A stretch of 64,000 bases of DNA from Dactylorhiza incarnata (lineage: Eukaryota; Streptophyta; Magnoliopsida; Asparagales; Orchidaceae): positions 7,831,001 through 7,895,000 of the forward strand of contig JAWHQI010000028.1 of NCBI GenBank assembly GCA_033032865.1, written 5' to 3'. A model generated the notes under the pieces. It made no database searches, was not told where the DNA came from, and was given only the letters and a program-made list of their open reading frames with translations. Made by a program: the position numbers and the translations under genes. This document shows, piece by piece, positions 44,411-55,607 of the stretch (position 1 is its first letter; every line of letters starts with the position of its first letter).

Positions 44411-44786
44411 CCCTCTGTCCCGCTCAATCGACGCTGACGAGAGAGTGCGAAGAAACTTCAAACATTCAGAACCATGATCCATCTTTCAACTCATGAAGCT
44501 TCATGAAAACATTTCATTGACAATTGACTCCCAACCACCACCGACCATATCTACCGCCCTTACATTCTTCCTACAAAATTAAGTCACACTCCTCTAATCA
44601 TGCGGTCCACGCTCGCGTATTTTTATCATTTCTTCTTTCTCACTGGTACCCAAGTCGACATGCCAATCGAGGGCAAGGGTGAGCGCGCGAAAGGAGAGTT
44701 TTTCTTGGTCGCCTCTTCTGATGGCATCTCCTCCAAATCTACAAAGAGAGAGAAAAATATTATAACTGCTCCCTATGTGCGCTCAA
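44411..44786. other. flanking sequence, no gene identified
   Basis: Moderately GC-rich. A 92-codon frame (44600-44878) has a hydrophobic start but no family resemblance and ends inside the repeat at 44787; I do not call it a gene. Confidence 0.35.
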
Positions 44787-45095
44787 GCCCCACTAACAGT
44801 CTCCCTCTCTGTCCTCATTACCCCTCCCTTACTCGAAACTCCCAATCCCCAATTTCTCTCTCTCACATCACCGACTAGCCTATGGATGCCCAATTTCAAT
44901 TCAAAATTTTAAATATGGAGCAAACCACTTGCTGGAATTCAGTTCCACCACTGGAATCCTCACATATTCCCCACCGACAGTCCAGATTCAACAATCCATG
45001 GTCCCTTCAGCTACCAACAGCTCGACGAGCATCCATTAAACCTTCTAATCCATAGTCATTGTAACCCGTCAGTTGAATATTTGTAGTTATGTGTC
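44787..45095. repeat. copy 1 of a duplicated 300-bp segment
   Basis: Starts GCCCCACTAACAGTCTCCCT and contains GGATGCCCAATTT and GCATCCATTAAACCTTCTAA. Homologous to 47050-47355, which begins at the exact outer edge of a gypsy LTR. Confidence 0.8.
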
Positions 45096-45706
45096 CATTC
45101 CGCAGCTAGTTTATGGAGGGACTGGTCTTTACCTGTATTAAGAATAAACATTAGAAGGAGCCAAATATAGCTTGGGTCCTGTTTGTCTTGTATAATAATT
45201 AATGTGAGAATTAAAAGGATTTCTCATGTATCCCTTAGGATTAGAGTTTAGGCCAAGCTATGCTCTCCGTCTCGTCGAAGCCCCACGATCTGCACACCTT
45301 CTTCTTTTCGCAGGAAGAACCCGCTGATACCGTAGGCCACGCCGCGCCTTCCGTCTCGTTGAGCCCCACGCGCTGCACACATCAGCTCTTGTCGAGTCCA
45401 ATGCCAGCAATCCACACTTTTATAATTATGCCGCCAGTTTGATTTCTATTAAAAAAAAACTACACCCGCACGCCATTTATATTTTATTAAACCCTCCCCA
45501 CTTGCACATTACTGTGGACTTCATTTCCGGGTACCTCCAACGCAGGGGATAGCAATGGCTTGAGCATAGTAATTGCGTGACCATTGGGCGATATCGCGGT
45601 TCTCGCCATAACTCCCAGCCAACCTCTTCAGAGGAATCGAGTCGTTTAGTCACTCGCTCCTTCTCTCCTGCTATTTCAAGCCACCATATGGGCGACACAA
45701 GATTTC

Positions 45707-46639
45707 ATGATGGCTCTCCAAGAATTCTTGGCGTCCATAGAGGCCCATCTTCGGGAAGCCGAAAGACGTCATCAGAATGACATGGTCGCCATCACCATCA
45801 AGCTGAATGAGCTGACCGCCGCCTTTCCCGTTGTTACTACCCCACCTACGGATAACATCAACAGTAGCCAGGCGCCGCCACCAATCCGCCACGAGCCACC
45901 GGCTTTCATCCGCCCGGAAACGGCTATTATACCACGCTATACCAGGTTGGACATCCCAACCTACGACGGGAAAACTGATCCATTGGATTGGCTCACCAAA
46001 TGTGAGCAATTCTTTGGCCACCAACACAATCCGGCAACAGAACGAATTCATATAGCATCCTTCCACATGCTCGACTCAGCTCTATTGTGGGCTTCTCGTC
46101 TCCTCTCCGACCAGCCGAATCTGATCTGGGAAGACTTCAAGCGGTTCTGCAACTTACATTTCGGTCCCCCTATTCGCAGTAACCCCCTCAGCGAACTCAC
46201 GTCGTTACGACAAAAGGGGTCCGTGGACGAATACCTCGAACAATTTCAACTTCTTTTGGCACATGTCCCTCTTGCCCTGGATATGCAGATCGCTATTTTC
46301 ACCGCAGGACTTCGCGATCGCTGCGCCTGGATGTCGAATTTGAGGCCGCCCAAACTTGGTAACTGCTATGAGTTTAGCTCGACTATGCGACCGTCGCCTA
46401 CAGCTGGCACAAGAGACCTACTGCCCCCCCCCCCCCCCCCCCCCCCCGACAATGGCACTCAGCAGGGTCGTACTGAGGGTCAGGCCATGCCCCCGATCCG
46501 CCGTTTATCTCGAGCTGAGATGTTGGAACGACGTACCAATGGATTATGTTTTAACTGCGATGAACAGTACACTCGTGGACACAGGTGCAAAAAGCTTTTT
46601 TACCTGCACGTCGAGGACTCCGACGAGAGTGTCGGATGA
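45707..46639 (+). pseudogene. gypsy gag protein with CCHC-like motif
   Basis: 310 codons. The core is IPTYDGKTDPLDWLTKCEQF, ASFHMLDSALLWASRLL, WEDFKRFCNLHFGPP and LRQKGSVDEYLEQFQLLL. The C-terminal box is CFNCDEQYTRGHRCKKLFYL. Between 46325 and 46425 the reading is in a wrong frame relative to family expectation (another frame reads MSLARLCDRRLQLAQETY). A run of C at about 46424-46447 restores the frame, so two compensating indels are likely. It assembles particles in autonomous relatives. Confidence 0.8.
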
Positions 46640-46702
46640 TGCTCGTACCATGGTGCTTCCCCTTGAGCTTGAGGTCAAGCGCGTTTTCAACGACGGGAGA
46701 GA

Positions 46703-47049
46703 TGTTATGGGCCGCGTACCCGTTTATCTAGTTAATTAGGATTATCTCCATTATGTAGGTGTCATTATTATATGGATGTTATCATTATGTGGGTTTCCTC
46801 AAGCACCGGGCCTAGTAATAGGTGTCATTATCATTGTTTGTCTTTGAATGTGTTGGAAGCCTCTATAAAGGCATGCGTAAGGTTGTGTGAGGCAAGCAAG
46901 AAGCAATCTAATTCCTTTCTATAGTGTGAGATCATTGGTGGCTCTCTCATCTAATGAGAAACTATAGGCAGCCACGGTTAGAGCTCCCTGGTATCCTTCC
47001 CTTGCCCCTCCGACCACTCCTCCGGTGACCTCCGAGTAGGCCCATAACA
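46703..47049 (+). repeat. 3' LTR of the truncated gag-only element
   Basis: 347 bp, TGTTATGGGCC...GGCCCATAACA, TATAAAG at about 46864. Related to the 353-bp LTRs at 51841 and 56653. Confidence 0.85.
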
Positions 47050-47355
47050 GCCCCACTAGCAGTTTCCCTCCCTCCCTCATTCCCCGTCCCTAATTGAAAC
47101 TCCCAGGCCCCAATTCCTCTCCCCCACATCACCGGCCAGCCCATGGATGCCCAATTTTTGTCCAGAATTGTAAATCTGGACAAAACCTTCTACTGGAATT
47201 CAATTCCAGCCAGTGGAATTCTCACTTATTCCCCTCTGGCAGTCCAAATTCAGCAATCCACGGTCCCTCCAACTACCGTCACTCAACCGAGCATCCACTA
47301 AACCTTCTAATTTATAGTCATTGTAAGTTTATTGAATGATTATAAGTTCTTTATG
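47050..47355. repeat. copy 2 of the duplicated 300-bp segment
   Basis: Homologous to 44787-45095 with many substitutions; directly abuts the LTR end. Confidence 0.8.
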
Positions 47356-47754
47356 ATGATTTTTTGTATAAATTCATTGTTTTGTGGTAATATTAGTTTG
47401 TAATCGTTATTCCAAACATCTTGCAACTTGTCGAACTTGTTTCGCTTGACTATTTGCTTTATAGCTTTCTCGTATGCGTAATGCATAACTTGTTTGATAC
47501 TAGAAATCTTGCTTAATTGCGATTATTGTGTTGTAATTTTATAACTCATTTATTGTAAGGTAGTCGTGTTCATAAAAACTGGGTTCGGCCCGGAAAAAGC
47601 TCGGCTAAGCCCAGTCCTGGGCTGGGCTTTGGGGGTCTAACAGGGCCCCCATATAGGACGATTGCCCGGCCCGGGCTAGCCCGGTTTTCCATCCCGGGCT
47701 GGGCCCAGGCCCGGGCAAAGCCCGCCCCCATCCAATGGCCCTTAGAGCCATTTC

Positions 47755-48558
47755 TTATGTTGCACGGGGACATAAACGGGATACGGGATACGATACGAAA
47801 TGGATACGGGATACGTGATTTAAAAAAAAGGATACGGGAAACGTTTTTAATTTTTTTTAATTATTTTAATATAAGTATTAATTAATATAAAAAATAAGAC
47901 AACTAACAAACTAATTGCACATATCTTGAATTGTAACGAATTTTTTTTAATAAGACTACAACATAGACCATACATATGAAAATCGGGACTTTATTTAATA
48001 TAAGTTCTAAATAATGTAAACACAGCAAATATTGTAAACTAGCAAATAATATCGAACTAGCATGTAAGTGGAAGAAGAAGAAGAGGAAGAAGAAGAAGAG
48101 GAAGAAGAAGAGGAAGAAGAAGAGGAGGAAGAAGAAGAGGAGGAAGAAGAAGAGGAAGAATAAGAAGAGGAAGAAGAAGAAGAAGAATATGAGGAAGAAG
48201 AAGAGGCGGAGGAGGAGGAAGAAGTAGAAGACGAGGAGGAAGAAGAAGTAGAGGAGGAAGTGCTTACGAGCAGGGCGGGATTGAGAGCAGGGAGCGGGAT
48301 CTGGAACGACAGTGGAGTGGGATCTGGAGCGGTAGTGGAGCAGGATCTGGAGCAGCACGACAACTTCAACGGGCAAGAATCGCGTAAACTTAAAGTGTGA
48401 AATGAAATAAATAAGCGGCGAGGCTTTACCGCATAGGAATTGCGTATCCCGAATTAAAATTCCTTTTTTATTTAAAAATGCGTTTCCTAGAGTTTCGGAA
48501 ACGCGGATACGCATCCGAGCCAATACGCAGAGCATTTTTAAGTATCCGTGCTTCGTAG
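47755..48558. mobile_element. hAT-like element nested in the previous one
   Basis: Flanks GCCATTTC (47747-47754) and TCCATTTC (48559-48566) agree at 7 of 8. The ends share a GCACGG box. Subterminal regions carry repeated GGGATACG/GGATACG words (47778-47840, 48480-48550). The middle is a GAA-rich microsatellite. Confidence 0.6.
48069..48260. repeat. (GAA)n/(GAG)n imperfect microsatellite
   Basis: About 190 bp of GAAGAAGAG-type repeats. The Ser- and Phe/Leu-rich minus-strand frames across it are by-products. Confidence 0.9.
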
Positions 48559-48907
48559 TCCATTTCTGCATGGCAGCGCTGCCATGTAGTAGACTTCCTA
48601 TGGTAGCCTAGGGCCTAGGCCCAAAAAAATTTTAAATTAAAAAAATACCCCCTCTTCCCAACCGGCCCCCTCTCTCTCATATTCTCTCTCTCTCTCACAC
48701 TCTCTCTCTCTCCTATTTTTTTTTTAAATTTTTTTAAAAAATACACAAAATTAAATCGTTCAGGCCTTGGGGGCCTTGGTAGGCGCACCCTCTTGGCGAG
48801 GGGGGCCGAGCCCGGCTAAAGGTAGGCCCGAGCCCAGGTGGCAAAAGCCCGGGCTCAACAGGCCCGTTCCAGGCCTGCTGGGCTTTTTGGGCAGAGCTAT
48901 TGCAAGG

Positions 48908-49271
48908 CAGTTGCCTGGTTATTGTCCAGTTCATATGTTCATCTTCATTAGTCTCCAAGTGTACTATTAGAGGCCACCCTACGTCAATTTTAGCGTACAG
49001 AATGCAATCTCCTCCCCTATAACGATCCTCATTCCGTCTTTGCCTGCAGGATGATGTTCAAACCACGTGAATCCCTCTATCAATCTTCATCCATGATGGG
49101 TAGAACTCGCTCATGTAAAGTAATTCTTGCCAATATAAGCCATATAACTCCCTTTCTGAGGTCACTGTGCTCGTTGCTCAGGGACCTCGCTTAGCTCTAT
49201 TATACATTGTACCTTTCTTGCATCCAACATCGTCACAATAATGTAATCAATCATCTGTGAAACTGCATAGT
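48908..49271. other. unique sequence between insertions, no gene fixed
   Basis: A minus-strand frame at about 49270-49170 reads MIDYIIVTMLDARK then meets a possible donor AAAG|GTACAA. It is too short to call an exon. Confidence 0.25.
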
Positions 49272-49544
49272 TGTCCCCTGAGAATTCTCTAGAGGGGGGT
49301 GGGGGGTGGGGGTGGAATAGAGATTTAAATAACTTTAATAAATAGTGTGCAGGAAATTAATCCTAATTCCCAGGCATCCAAGATTCCAACCAGAATTAAA
49401 GCAATCACAGAATAATAATAACAAACAAAAGACAATCACAGTAAATGCACAACACACAGAAGACTCAAGAACTTATAGTAGTTCCCCAAAACTATGGGTA
49501 CATCTACTCTTCTACCCCATTTGGTAGGAATCCACTATCACAAC

Positions 49545-49690
49545 GTTGAGTCTTTTGATAAAGAGACTCTTAGAACTACTGAGTCTTTTGATAAGGAGAC
49601 TCTTAGAATCACTGAATCTTTTGATCAGGAGACTCTTAGAACCACTGAGTATTTTGATTAGGAGACTCTTAGAACCAGTTCTGAATTCTT
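49545..49690. repeat. four to five tandem 32-bp hairpin units
   Basis: Same unit as at 21965-22065, with more copies and more divergence. Confidence 0.8.
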
Positions 49691-49720
49691 TGAAGAGGGA
49701 TTCTTAAAACTCTTTTACAA

Positions 49721-50965
49721 TGTACAACCCCGATATTCGCCAGGCGAGGAGGCACGGTTTAAGAAGGCAACAGGATGAAGGAAGTAATAAGAGAGGAAGG
49801 CCATAGAGCCAAAGACCTCGCGAGAGGGGCCTTGGAGAATACTCTCCCGGAAGTCTCGCTGAGAGGCGAGCGAGAAGGGTGGCGAGATGAATGCTCGCAG
49901 GCAGTTTGAGGGAACTTTCTGAGCTCGACGAAAGGAGTCCCGCGTTCGACGAACGTTTTCGTGTTCGTCGAGCTCACTTGCGGTCGTCGAGCTCACCCCT
50001 GTTCGGCGAAATCATCAGAAGTCGACGAAGTGTTCTGAGCTCGTTAAAGCTAAAGGGATGGTCTCGCAGAAAGGCTCGCTAGATTGGATCTCGGCAGATA
50101 TCCTCAAAAGACTGGGCCAAGCGAGGGATGGCGAACAAATGCCTCGTAAGCTGCTGGCAGAAGAAGACCTATTCTATGTTCACGAGACTGGGCCTCAGCA
50201 TTTGACAAACAACCCGTCTAGCGGTCGACGAACAGCCGGTAGCGGCGGTCAACGAATGGTTTAACGTTCTGCGTTCGTCGAGCTCGTCTGTGATCGGCGA
50301 AGCATCCAGTGTTCGACGAAATGTATGTTGAGCTCGACGAAGTCAAGAGGCAGTCTCGCAGGAAGGCTCGCGAGAATGGACCTCGGCAGATATCCCCAGG
50401 GTGGGTCAGCGAGGTCCTCGCAGGGCGATCGCCTAGGAGAGGCATCGCGAGCAGGACTCGCGAGAAGGCCCGCGAGAGCTTCGACAGCAATGTTCTCCCA
50501 GTTCTTTGCCCATAAGTTGATAGGGCCAAATTACCCTTTTACCTTTGGTGGTCTGCCTTTAGCCTCTCCAAACAGTGGAGTTTCCCTGTTAGCAGACCCA
50601 TTTGGGGTGCGGATAGTAAAATCAAAAGGCGGGATCCTGCTATTTGCAGGCCAGACCAGAAAACCTATAAATAGGACCTCAAGGGCACCTTTGGAGAGGA
50701 CTTCACTTCAGCTTCTCTCTCCTCAGGCTCTCCTTGGCTAGCATTTCCAGAGCTCTCCAAGGTGCCCGAGTCTAAGCTTTGGCTTGGGAGGGGAAGCACT
50801 CAACGATCTTCCGGGTTAGTGGAGGGACCTCCTCGCTGTGACTAAGGTCTTAGTCATTTTCCTAGTCTTCAGTCTACCTTCTCCGAGGGATCAGTAAGGG
50901 CTAGCTGCCCCTCATTTTGGTGAGGGCCCCAAGCTTCACAAGAGGCCGAGAAATCGGTTTCAACA
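49721..50965 (+). mobile_element. solo LTR, 1245 bp
   Basis: TGTACAACCC...CGGTTTCAACA with exact TSD TACAA (49716-49720, 50966-50970). U3 holds many TCGTCGAGCTC/GAGCTCGACGA words (49925-50345) and CTCGCGAG words. TATAAATA at 50666-50673 precedes a leader of C/T-rich sequence. A second copy of the family begins at 57846. Confidence 0.85.
50666..50673 (+). promoter_or_regulatory. TATA box of the solo LTR
   Basis: CCTATAAATAGG context, about 320 bp downstream of the last TCGACGA word. Confidence 0.65.
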
Positions 50966-51840
50966 TACAATATAATTGAATGAACCAGAATAAGAACAAG
51001 AATAAGAGTAAGAAGTACTCAGAAGAATTATAAGAGGAAAATTCTTCTTATTAAGATCCTCTTTCAACATCACTGAGGATCTTTGTGCACTAAATGGATG
51101 ATCTCTCTTTTGATCTGATGAATCCTTGATAAGCAGAAGGTCAAGAATTGTTCTTCTTCACTGATGTAGTTCAAATGATCTTGTTCTTGATTATCTTCTT
51201 TCATAGAAATGATGAAGATGAATCTCTGCAGATTGAGAGAAATCTGCAGTCCAGAATTCTGTTGGGTAGAATCAGAGGGAGAGAGAGGTGGAGAAAAAGA
51301 CTTAATCCCCCTTTTGGAATTTTGTATCTATATAATCTTCTGTCGATTCAATTGAATTAGAATTGAATCACTTTCCCTTCTGATCGATTCTCCAATTGGA
51401 ATGTAGAAGGAGAATTATAGTATTTTTTCTATCTGTGTTGACAGCCCGTCAATGACCTTTAATATAACTTCCAATTTTATCACCTCTGAATCTCAAGAGG
51501 CTTTCTTTCTCTATTTGTACTTTTGCGACCCGTTAGGATTCAAATAACTTTTATATATACATTCTGAATAATCCTCAGAATCCATTCCAAGAAGTTTCCA
51601 ATTCTTTGATTGTATTCGACGTTGTGTCGAATATCTTCTGAATTCATATCGACGCACCTTTGAATTCTACTAGAAGCAGCTCTGAGATCAGCTTTAGAAA
51701 TCCTCAGCTTTGAGTTGAACTTTGTTATCGACGCTGCATTGATTCCTTATCGACGTATCCGTCGACATTAATACAAATGAACATAGACTTTGACTTCTGA
51801 CCTCTGCGACGAATATCATTCGATGTTGTGTCGAATTCTT

Positions 51841-52193
51841 TGTTATGGGATGTTATGGGCTACATGCCTTTGCCATAGAATGTTATCATGATGTATGGGA
51901 CCTCGAGCACCGGGTCTAGTAATTAGGTGTCTTTATTATTGTTTGTCTTTGTCTTTATTCTTGTTGTCTTTTTATTAAGTTGTAAGCCTATATAAATGGC
52001 ATATGTATGGTTGTAATAGGCAAGTAAGAAGTAATCCAATTTCCCTTCTATTGAGTGAGATTATTGGTGGCTCTCTCCTCCAATGAGCAACCCCACATAG
52101 GCAGCCGCGGTAACGGGCTACATTGTATCCTCCGCCACCGTTATCTCAAGCTCCAACCACTACTCTGGCGCCCTCTCTAGTAGGCCCATATCA
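51841..52193 (+). repeat. 5' LTR of the gag-only element
   Basis: Starts with a doubled TGTTATGGGA/TGTTATGGGC and ends TAGGCCCATATCA. TATATAAA at 51989-51996. Confidence 0.88.
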
Positions 52194-52210
52194 AATTTGG
52201 TATCAAAGCC

Positions 52211-52798
52211 ATCGGTCCTCTGCAACGGGACACCTCTACGACATCGTGCTTCTTCCTCGGACAGAATCTCCGTCGAAACTCGCGGCCAGCAATAGCAGCA
52301 ATGCCTCCCTGTTTTCCGTCCAGCGCGACAGCCTGACGAGAACTCTCTGACTCTCCGTTCTCATCGGCTACGACAACATCCTAGAGCAAAATGTTCTGCC
52401 AGCACGCCGCACGCCCAGTCGTCTACAAGCCATTGCCACACGCCCCTTTGCACTGTCGCACCTCCGTGACAGACGCAACGCGCGCCGCATGTCGCACGCC
52501 CTATGCATCGCCCACGCCTCAACTGACGCACCTAGTCCGTGCCTGTGTTCGCCTCGCCTGACGCCCGTGCGCTGGCTCTCGCACGCAACATCAGTAGCTC
52601 GCCTCGAGCCCCTCCAGCAGCCTTTATTCCTCTATTTAATACCCCCCCCCCCCCCCAAAGCCACTCTCCCCTTTCTAATTTTTAAGCCCTACTAGTAGAC
52701 TACATTCATTGTGGGCCCCCTTACCTATTCATATCAACCCAACCACTTCTGTTTTGGAGGGCCGTGAGCAAAATTCTGTCACTATTGGGCGGCGACGC
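52211..52798 (+). other. leader of the gag-only element
   Basis: GC-rich and non-coding, includes a run of about 16 C at 52642-52657. The solo LTR interrupts it at GACGC. Confidence 0.6.
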
Positions 52799-54129
52799 TG
52801 TCACAACCCGCATTTTCTCCGAATTTAAGAGTATCAGAGTAAGAGAAAATACACGTCATGATGCCACGTCATACAGGAGACAACTGTAGACGCTCAGGCG
52901 GGAACCTATTACTTAACTAAACAAACATGATTATATGATAAGTCATCATTTGAAATCATTTATTAGGGGTTTTGAGATAAGAACTGTGTCTCTTAGTTCG
53001 TGGATCAACTAGTCCACCGAGAAAGTATATATAATTGCAGCGGAAAGTACTTGATTTAGTTTACTTAAAGTCCTACATGTATGCAAACGACGGAGCATGA
53101 AGTAAATGATATGCACATAACTAGGCGTACTGTAAGAGTAGAAAATACCTTTAGGCGACTTTAAAGTTAAGGGTTTCAGTTAGAAAGAATGCAATGAGGA
53201 TGAAGAAAAACCATTTTATAACTATAGTGCACCTAACATAAATCATTCCCAGATTGTAAGATACACAAGATCTAAGGATAGTGGCATAATCTGGCAAATA
53301 AACTATAAAGTATAAAAAGGGGCACAATGGGCGTCAACAACATGACACTAACCCATTGGCACCAACTAGTATGTCTGAGCACAAGAAGTAACTAAAAACA
53401 ACTACCTCGCAGCAGCGGGGTGAACAGCTACTACAACTCTGAACTTCAGGCTACACCACTAGCCGCTACGGCTCTGAACCTGAGGCATTCAGTAAAACAA
53501 AGAACGCCTCAGCAAGGAATTACAAGTGGCAGAAAACTAGCAGAAAAACAAGCAAGGCATAAGGGGTACCAACCCAAGCCAATTTTACCGAAAGAGAGCT
53601 CTAAACAAAGAGTCAACAAGCATCAAGTGCACTAAATACCATAAGAGGAACAACACGTTCATTTATTTAGTTTCATCAATTAAAGAGACTGATCAGCTCA
53701 CATTACACGGGAGCGGTTAACTACCTTCGCTATCCAAAGCCCAAAACCAGGTGGGGGTACCACTAGACCCAACCACCCAAACACGACTACCGTGCAAGGC
53801 TATAACATTTCCCCCACTGTCCCCCAAACACAACTACTGTGTAAGGCTAAAGACAGTAGTTCTTATTACTTAAATTTTAATTAAACGCGGGACGCTGCCC
53901 GAAAGGATAATCACTGGAAGGCCCTAAGAAATAGGGTCAAGGCAAAGTACACATCGATCGATATGAATCATAAGAGTAACTCAAATGTTAACAGACTGCA
54001 ATGAGTAAAAAGAAGTTCAAACGAGAGGGATTCGAGATCAGGAGCACTGAAGGGTCACTGGCAATCATCCAAGTACACCCGAGGGGACACGAGATTCAAA
54101 CACAGAAACTCAACGAAATCACATGCGTT

Positions 54130-54265
54130 CCGGGCGGGGTTCCAAGGGGCCGCGCCCCTGGCGGGGTCTTAGGGGCAGAGCCCCTGGCGGTGGTCTCGCT
54201 GACCGATCAGCGAGCGGGGTCAAGGGGCAGAGCCCTTGCGGGGTGCGGGGCAGAGCCCCGTCCAA
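54130..54265. repeat. tandem GGGGCAGAGCCCC-type repeat
   Basis: About five units built on GGCGGGGT...AGGGGCAGAGCCCC, each with a short dyad. GC-rich island within an AT-richer LTR. Confidence 0.75.
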
Positions 54266-54314
54266 AATTTTGAAATCCCACCACCAGAAACCACACAAAA
54301 TCACATCAAAAATT

Positions 54315-54590
54315 AGGACTTCTCGAAAACTACAAGGAACTTCTCGAGAGATAAAATGATTTCTCGAGAGATGGAATTTGATTTCTCGAGAGGAAGGCAG
54401 GGATTTCTCGAGAGATGAGTAGGATTTCTCGAGAGATGAAAATTTGATTTCTCGAGAGGAAGGCAGGGATTTCTCGAGAGATGAGTAGGATTTCTCGAGA
54501 GATGAAAATTGATTTCTCGAGAGGAAGGCAATTTCTCGAGAGATGAGAATGATTTCTCGAGAGATGCGTATGATTTCTCGAGTAATCTGG
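54315..54590. repeat. array of TTTCTCGAGAGATG units
   Basis: Thirteen or so copies of the palindromic core TTCTCGAGA(GA). A higher-order repeat of about 68 bp is visible (GAAAATTTGATTTCTCGAGA at 54438 and a near copy at 54370). Confidence 0.88.
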
Positions 54591-55141
54591 AATTAGTAAG
54601 AAGAAAGAAAATGGGAGTTTATCCGGTTCACGGTTTTCTCCAGAAAAAAACTATCCGATGCTTAGCGAGGAAGAACAATCAAGGATGCTTACTACCAAAC
54701 CAACAATCCAAGACTTAAGTTAAACCGTGCGACATGAAATCGACACAAGCGAAACAATGCTTCAAGAAATGAAAGAGAAGGAGGAGGAAGCCACTTGCCT
54801 TAAACCTTGCAAACTCGAAGATCTCCGCTCCGAAAGCTATGGATCGGCTAGGAAACACACGAGCACAGATTCCTGAAACTTTTTGGGTCGAAAGAAGGGG
54901 TTAGGTCACTACCCTAACTCCAAAAATTCCATACAACGGGAAAAGCTTACCGCTAGAACGAAGATCTCGCCGAGAGCTTTCCAAATCTACTCTCCAAACG
55001 CGATTCCGACTACTACAGCCCTAGAAATCGCCGATCGAACGCTCCTCGAAGCTCCGCACTCGCCCTTTCGCTCGGCGGCTGATTTGATCGAGGGAGGAAG
55101 AAGATGAATAGGGGAAGAAGATTTTAGGCTTTATATAAAAA

Positions 55142-55171
55142 CCTAATTAATTAATTAATTAATTAATTAAT
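55142..55171. repeat. (TTAA)n microsatellite
   Basis: Seven or so ATTA/TTAA units directly upstream of the minus-strand TATA box. Confidence 0.85.
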
Positions 55172-55607
55172 TCCCCCATTTACTTAAAACCGCGAGGGAA
55201 ACTAGATCACCTCAGATTTCTACGAAATTCGCACCTTGACTGAAACACGGCGCTACGAATGCAACGGCGAAGTCAAAATTCAATTCCGACGGGCCAAACT
55301 CGGGCTAAAGCCTCCCGAAGCTAAAATCTTGATATCCACCCAAAATCTTTACCTTAACTCGAAACGATGCGAAATCTCGCACGCTCGGTCTACAAGACAT
55401 ACTTTAACTAAGCTAAGGCTCAACCCACTACTAGACGAGCTGACGTAACGCCCTTACGCCAAAATTACATCACAGCGGGCACGTAAAATAATTAACGAAA
55501 ATCAGGGGCATTACAGACGCGGCTCCCGCGACAACTCCCAATCAGCCTCTTCGGAGGATTTTACTCGTCCCCTCACCCGCTCTCTGTCGCGTGCTACTTC
55601 CGGCCGC

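Larger units (their letters stand above)
45245..47049 (+). mobile_element. 5'-truncated gag-only gypsy element (TR-GAG type)
   Basis: Leader, gag (45707-46639), purine-rich CGACGGGAGAGA and a 3' LTR (46703-47049) are present. The 5' LTR and primer site are absent. Gag is followed within 65 bases by the LTR, with no pol, exactly as in the complete relative at 51841-57005. The leader upstream of gag matches that of the relative from about 45550. Confidence 0.75.
47561..48899. mobile_element. non-autonomous hAT element with GGCCCGG-rich ends
   Basis: The ends are TAGTCGTGTTCATAAAAACT and (inverted) TAGCTCTGCCCAAAAAGCC. The flanks TTGTAAGG (47553-47560) and TTGCAAGG (48900-48907) agree at 7 of 8. 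Both subterminal regions (47580-47735, 48765-48890) are packed with GCCCGGGC and CCGGGC words in both orientations, as in many plant hAT elements. No transposase. A second hAT sits inside. Confidence 0.7.
52799..55515 (-). mobile_element. solo gypsy LTR, 2717 bp, with two satellite-like arrays
   Basis: Ends TGTCACAACCC and GGGCATTACA with exact TSD GACGC (52794-52798, 55516-55520). The minus strand has TATATAAAG at 55137-55129. A pyrimidine-rich leader and GC-rich transcribed-like sequence follow, so the LTR reads leftward. No second LTR or internal region. Long LTRs with these ends are typical of Tekay-like chromoviruses, though without protein the clade is uncertain. Confidence 0.8.

Noticed and set aside
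44600..44878. 92-codon frame with a hydrophobic start
   Set aside because: It extends into a repeated segment whose other copy does not keep the frame; no family recognised.
47903..48571. Long Phe/Leu-rich and Ser-rich minus-strand frames
   Set aside because: They arise from the GAA-type microsatellite inside a non-autonomous hAT and have no coding signature.
54315..54590. CRISPR-like array
   Set aside because: Units are contiguous or nearly so without unique spacers of constant length, in a plant LTR context.
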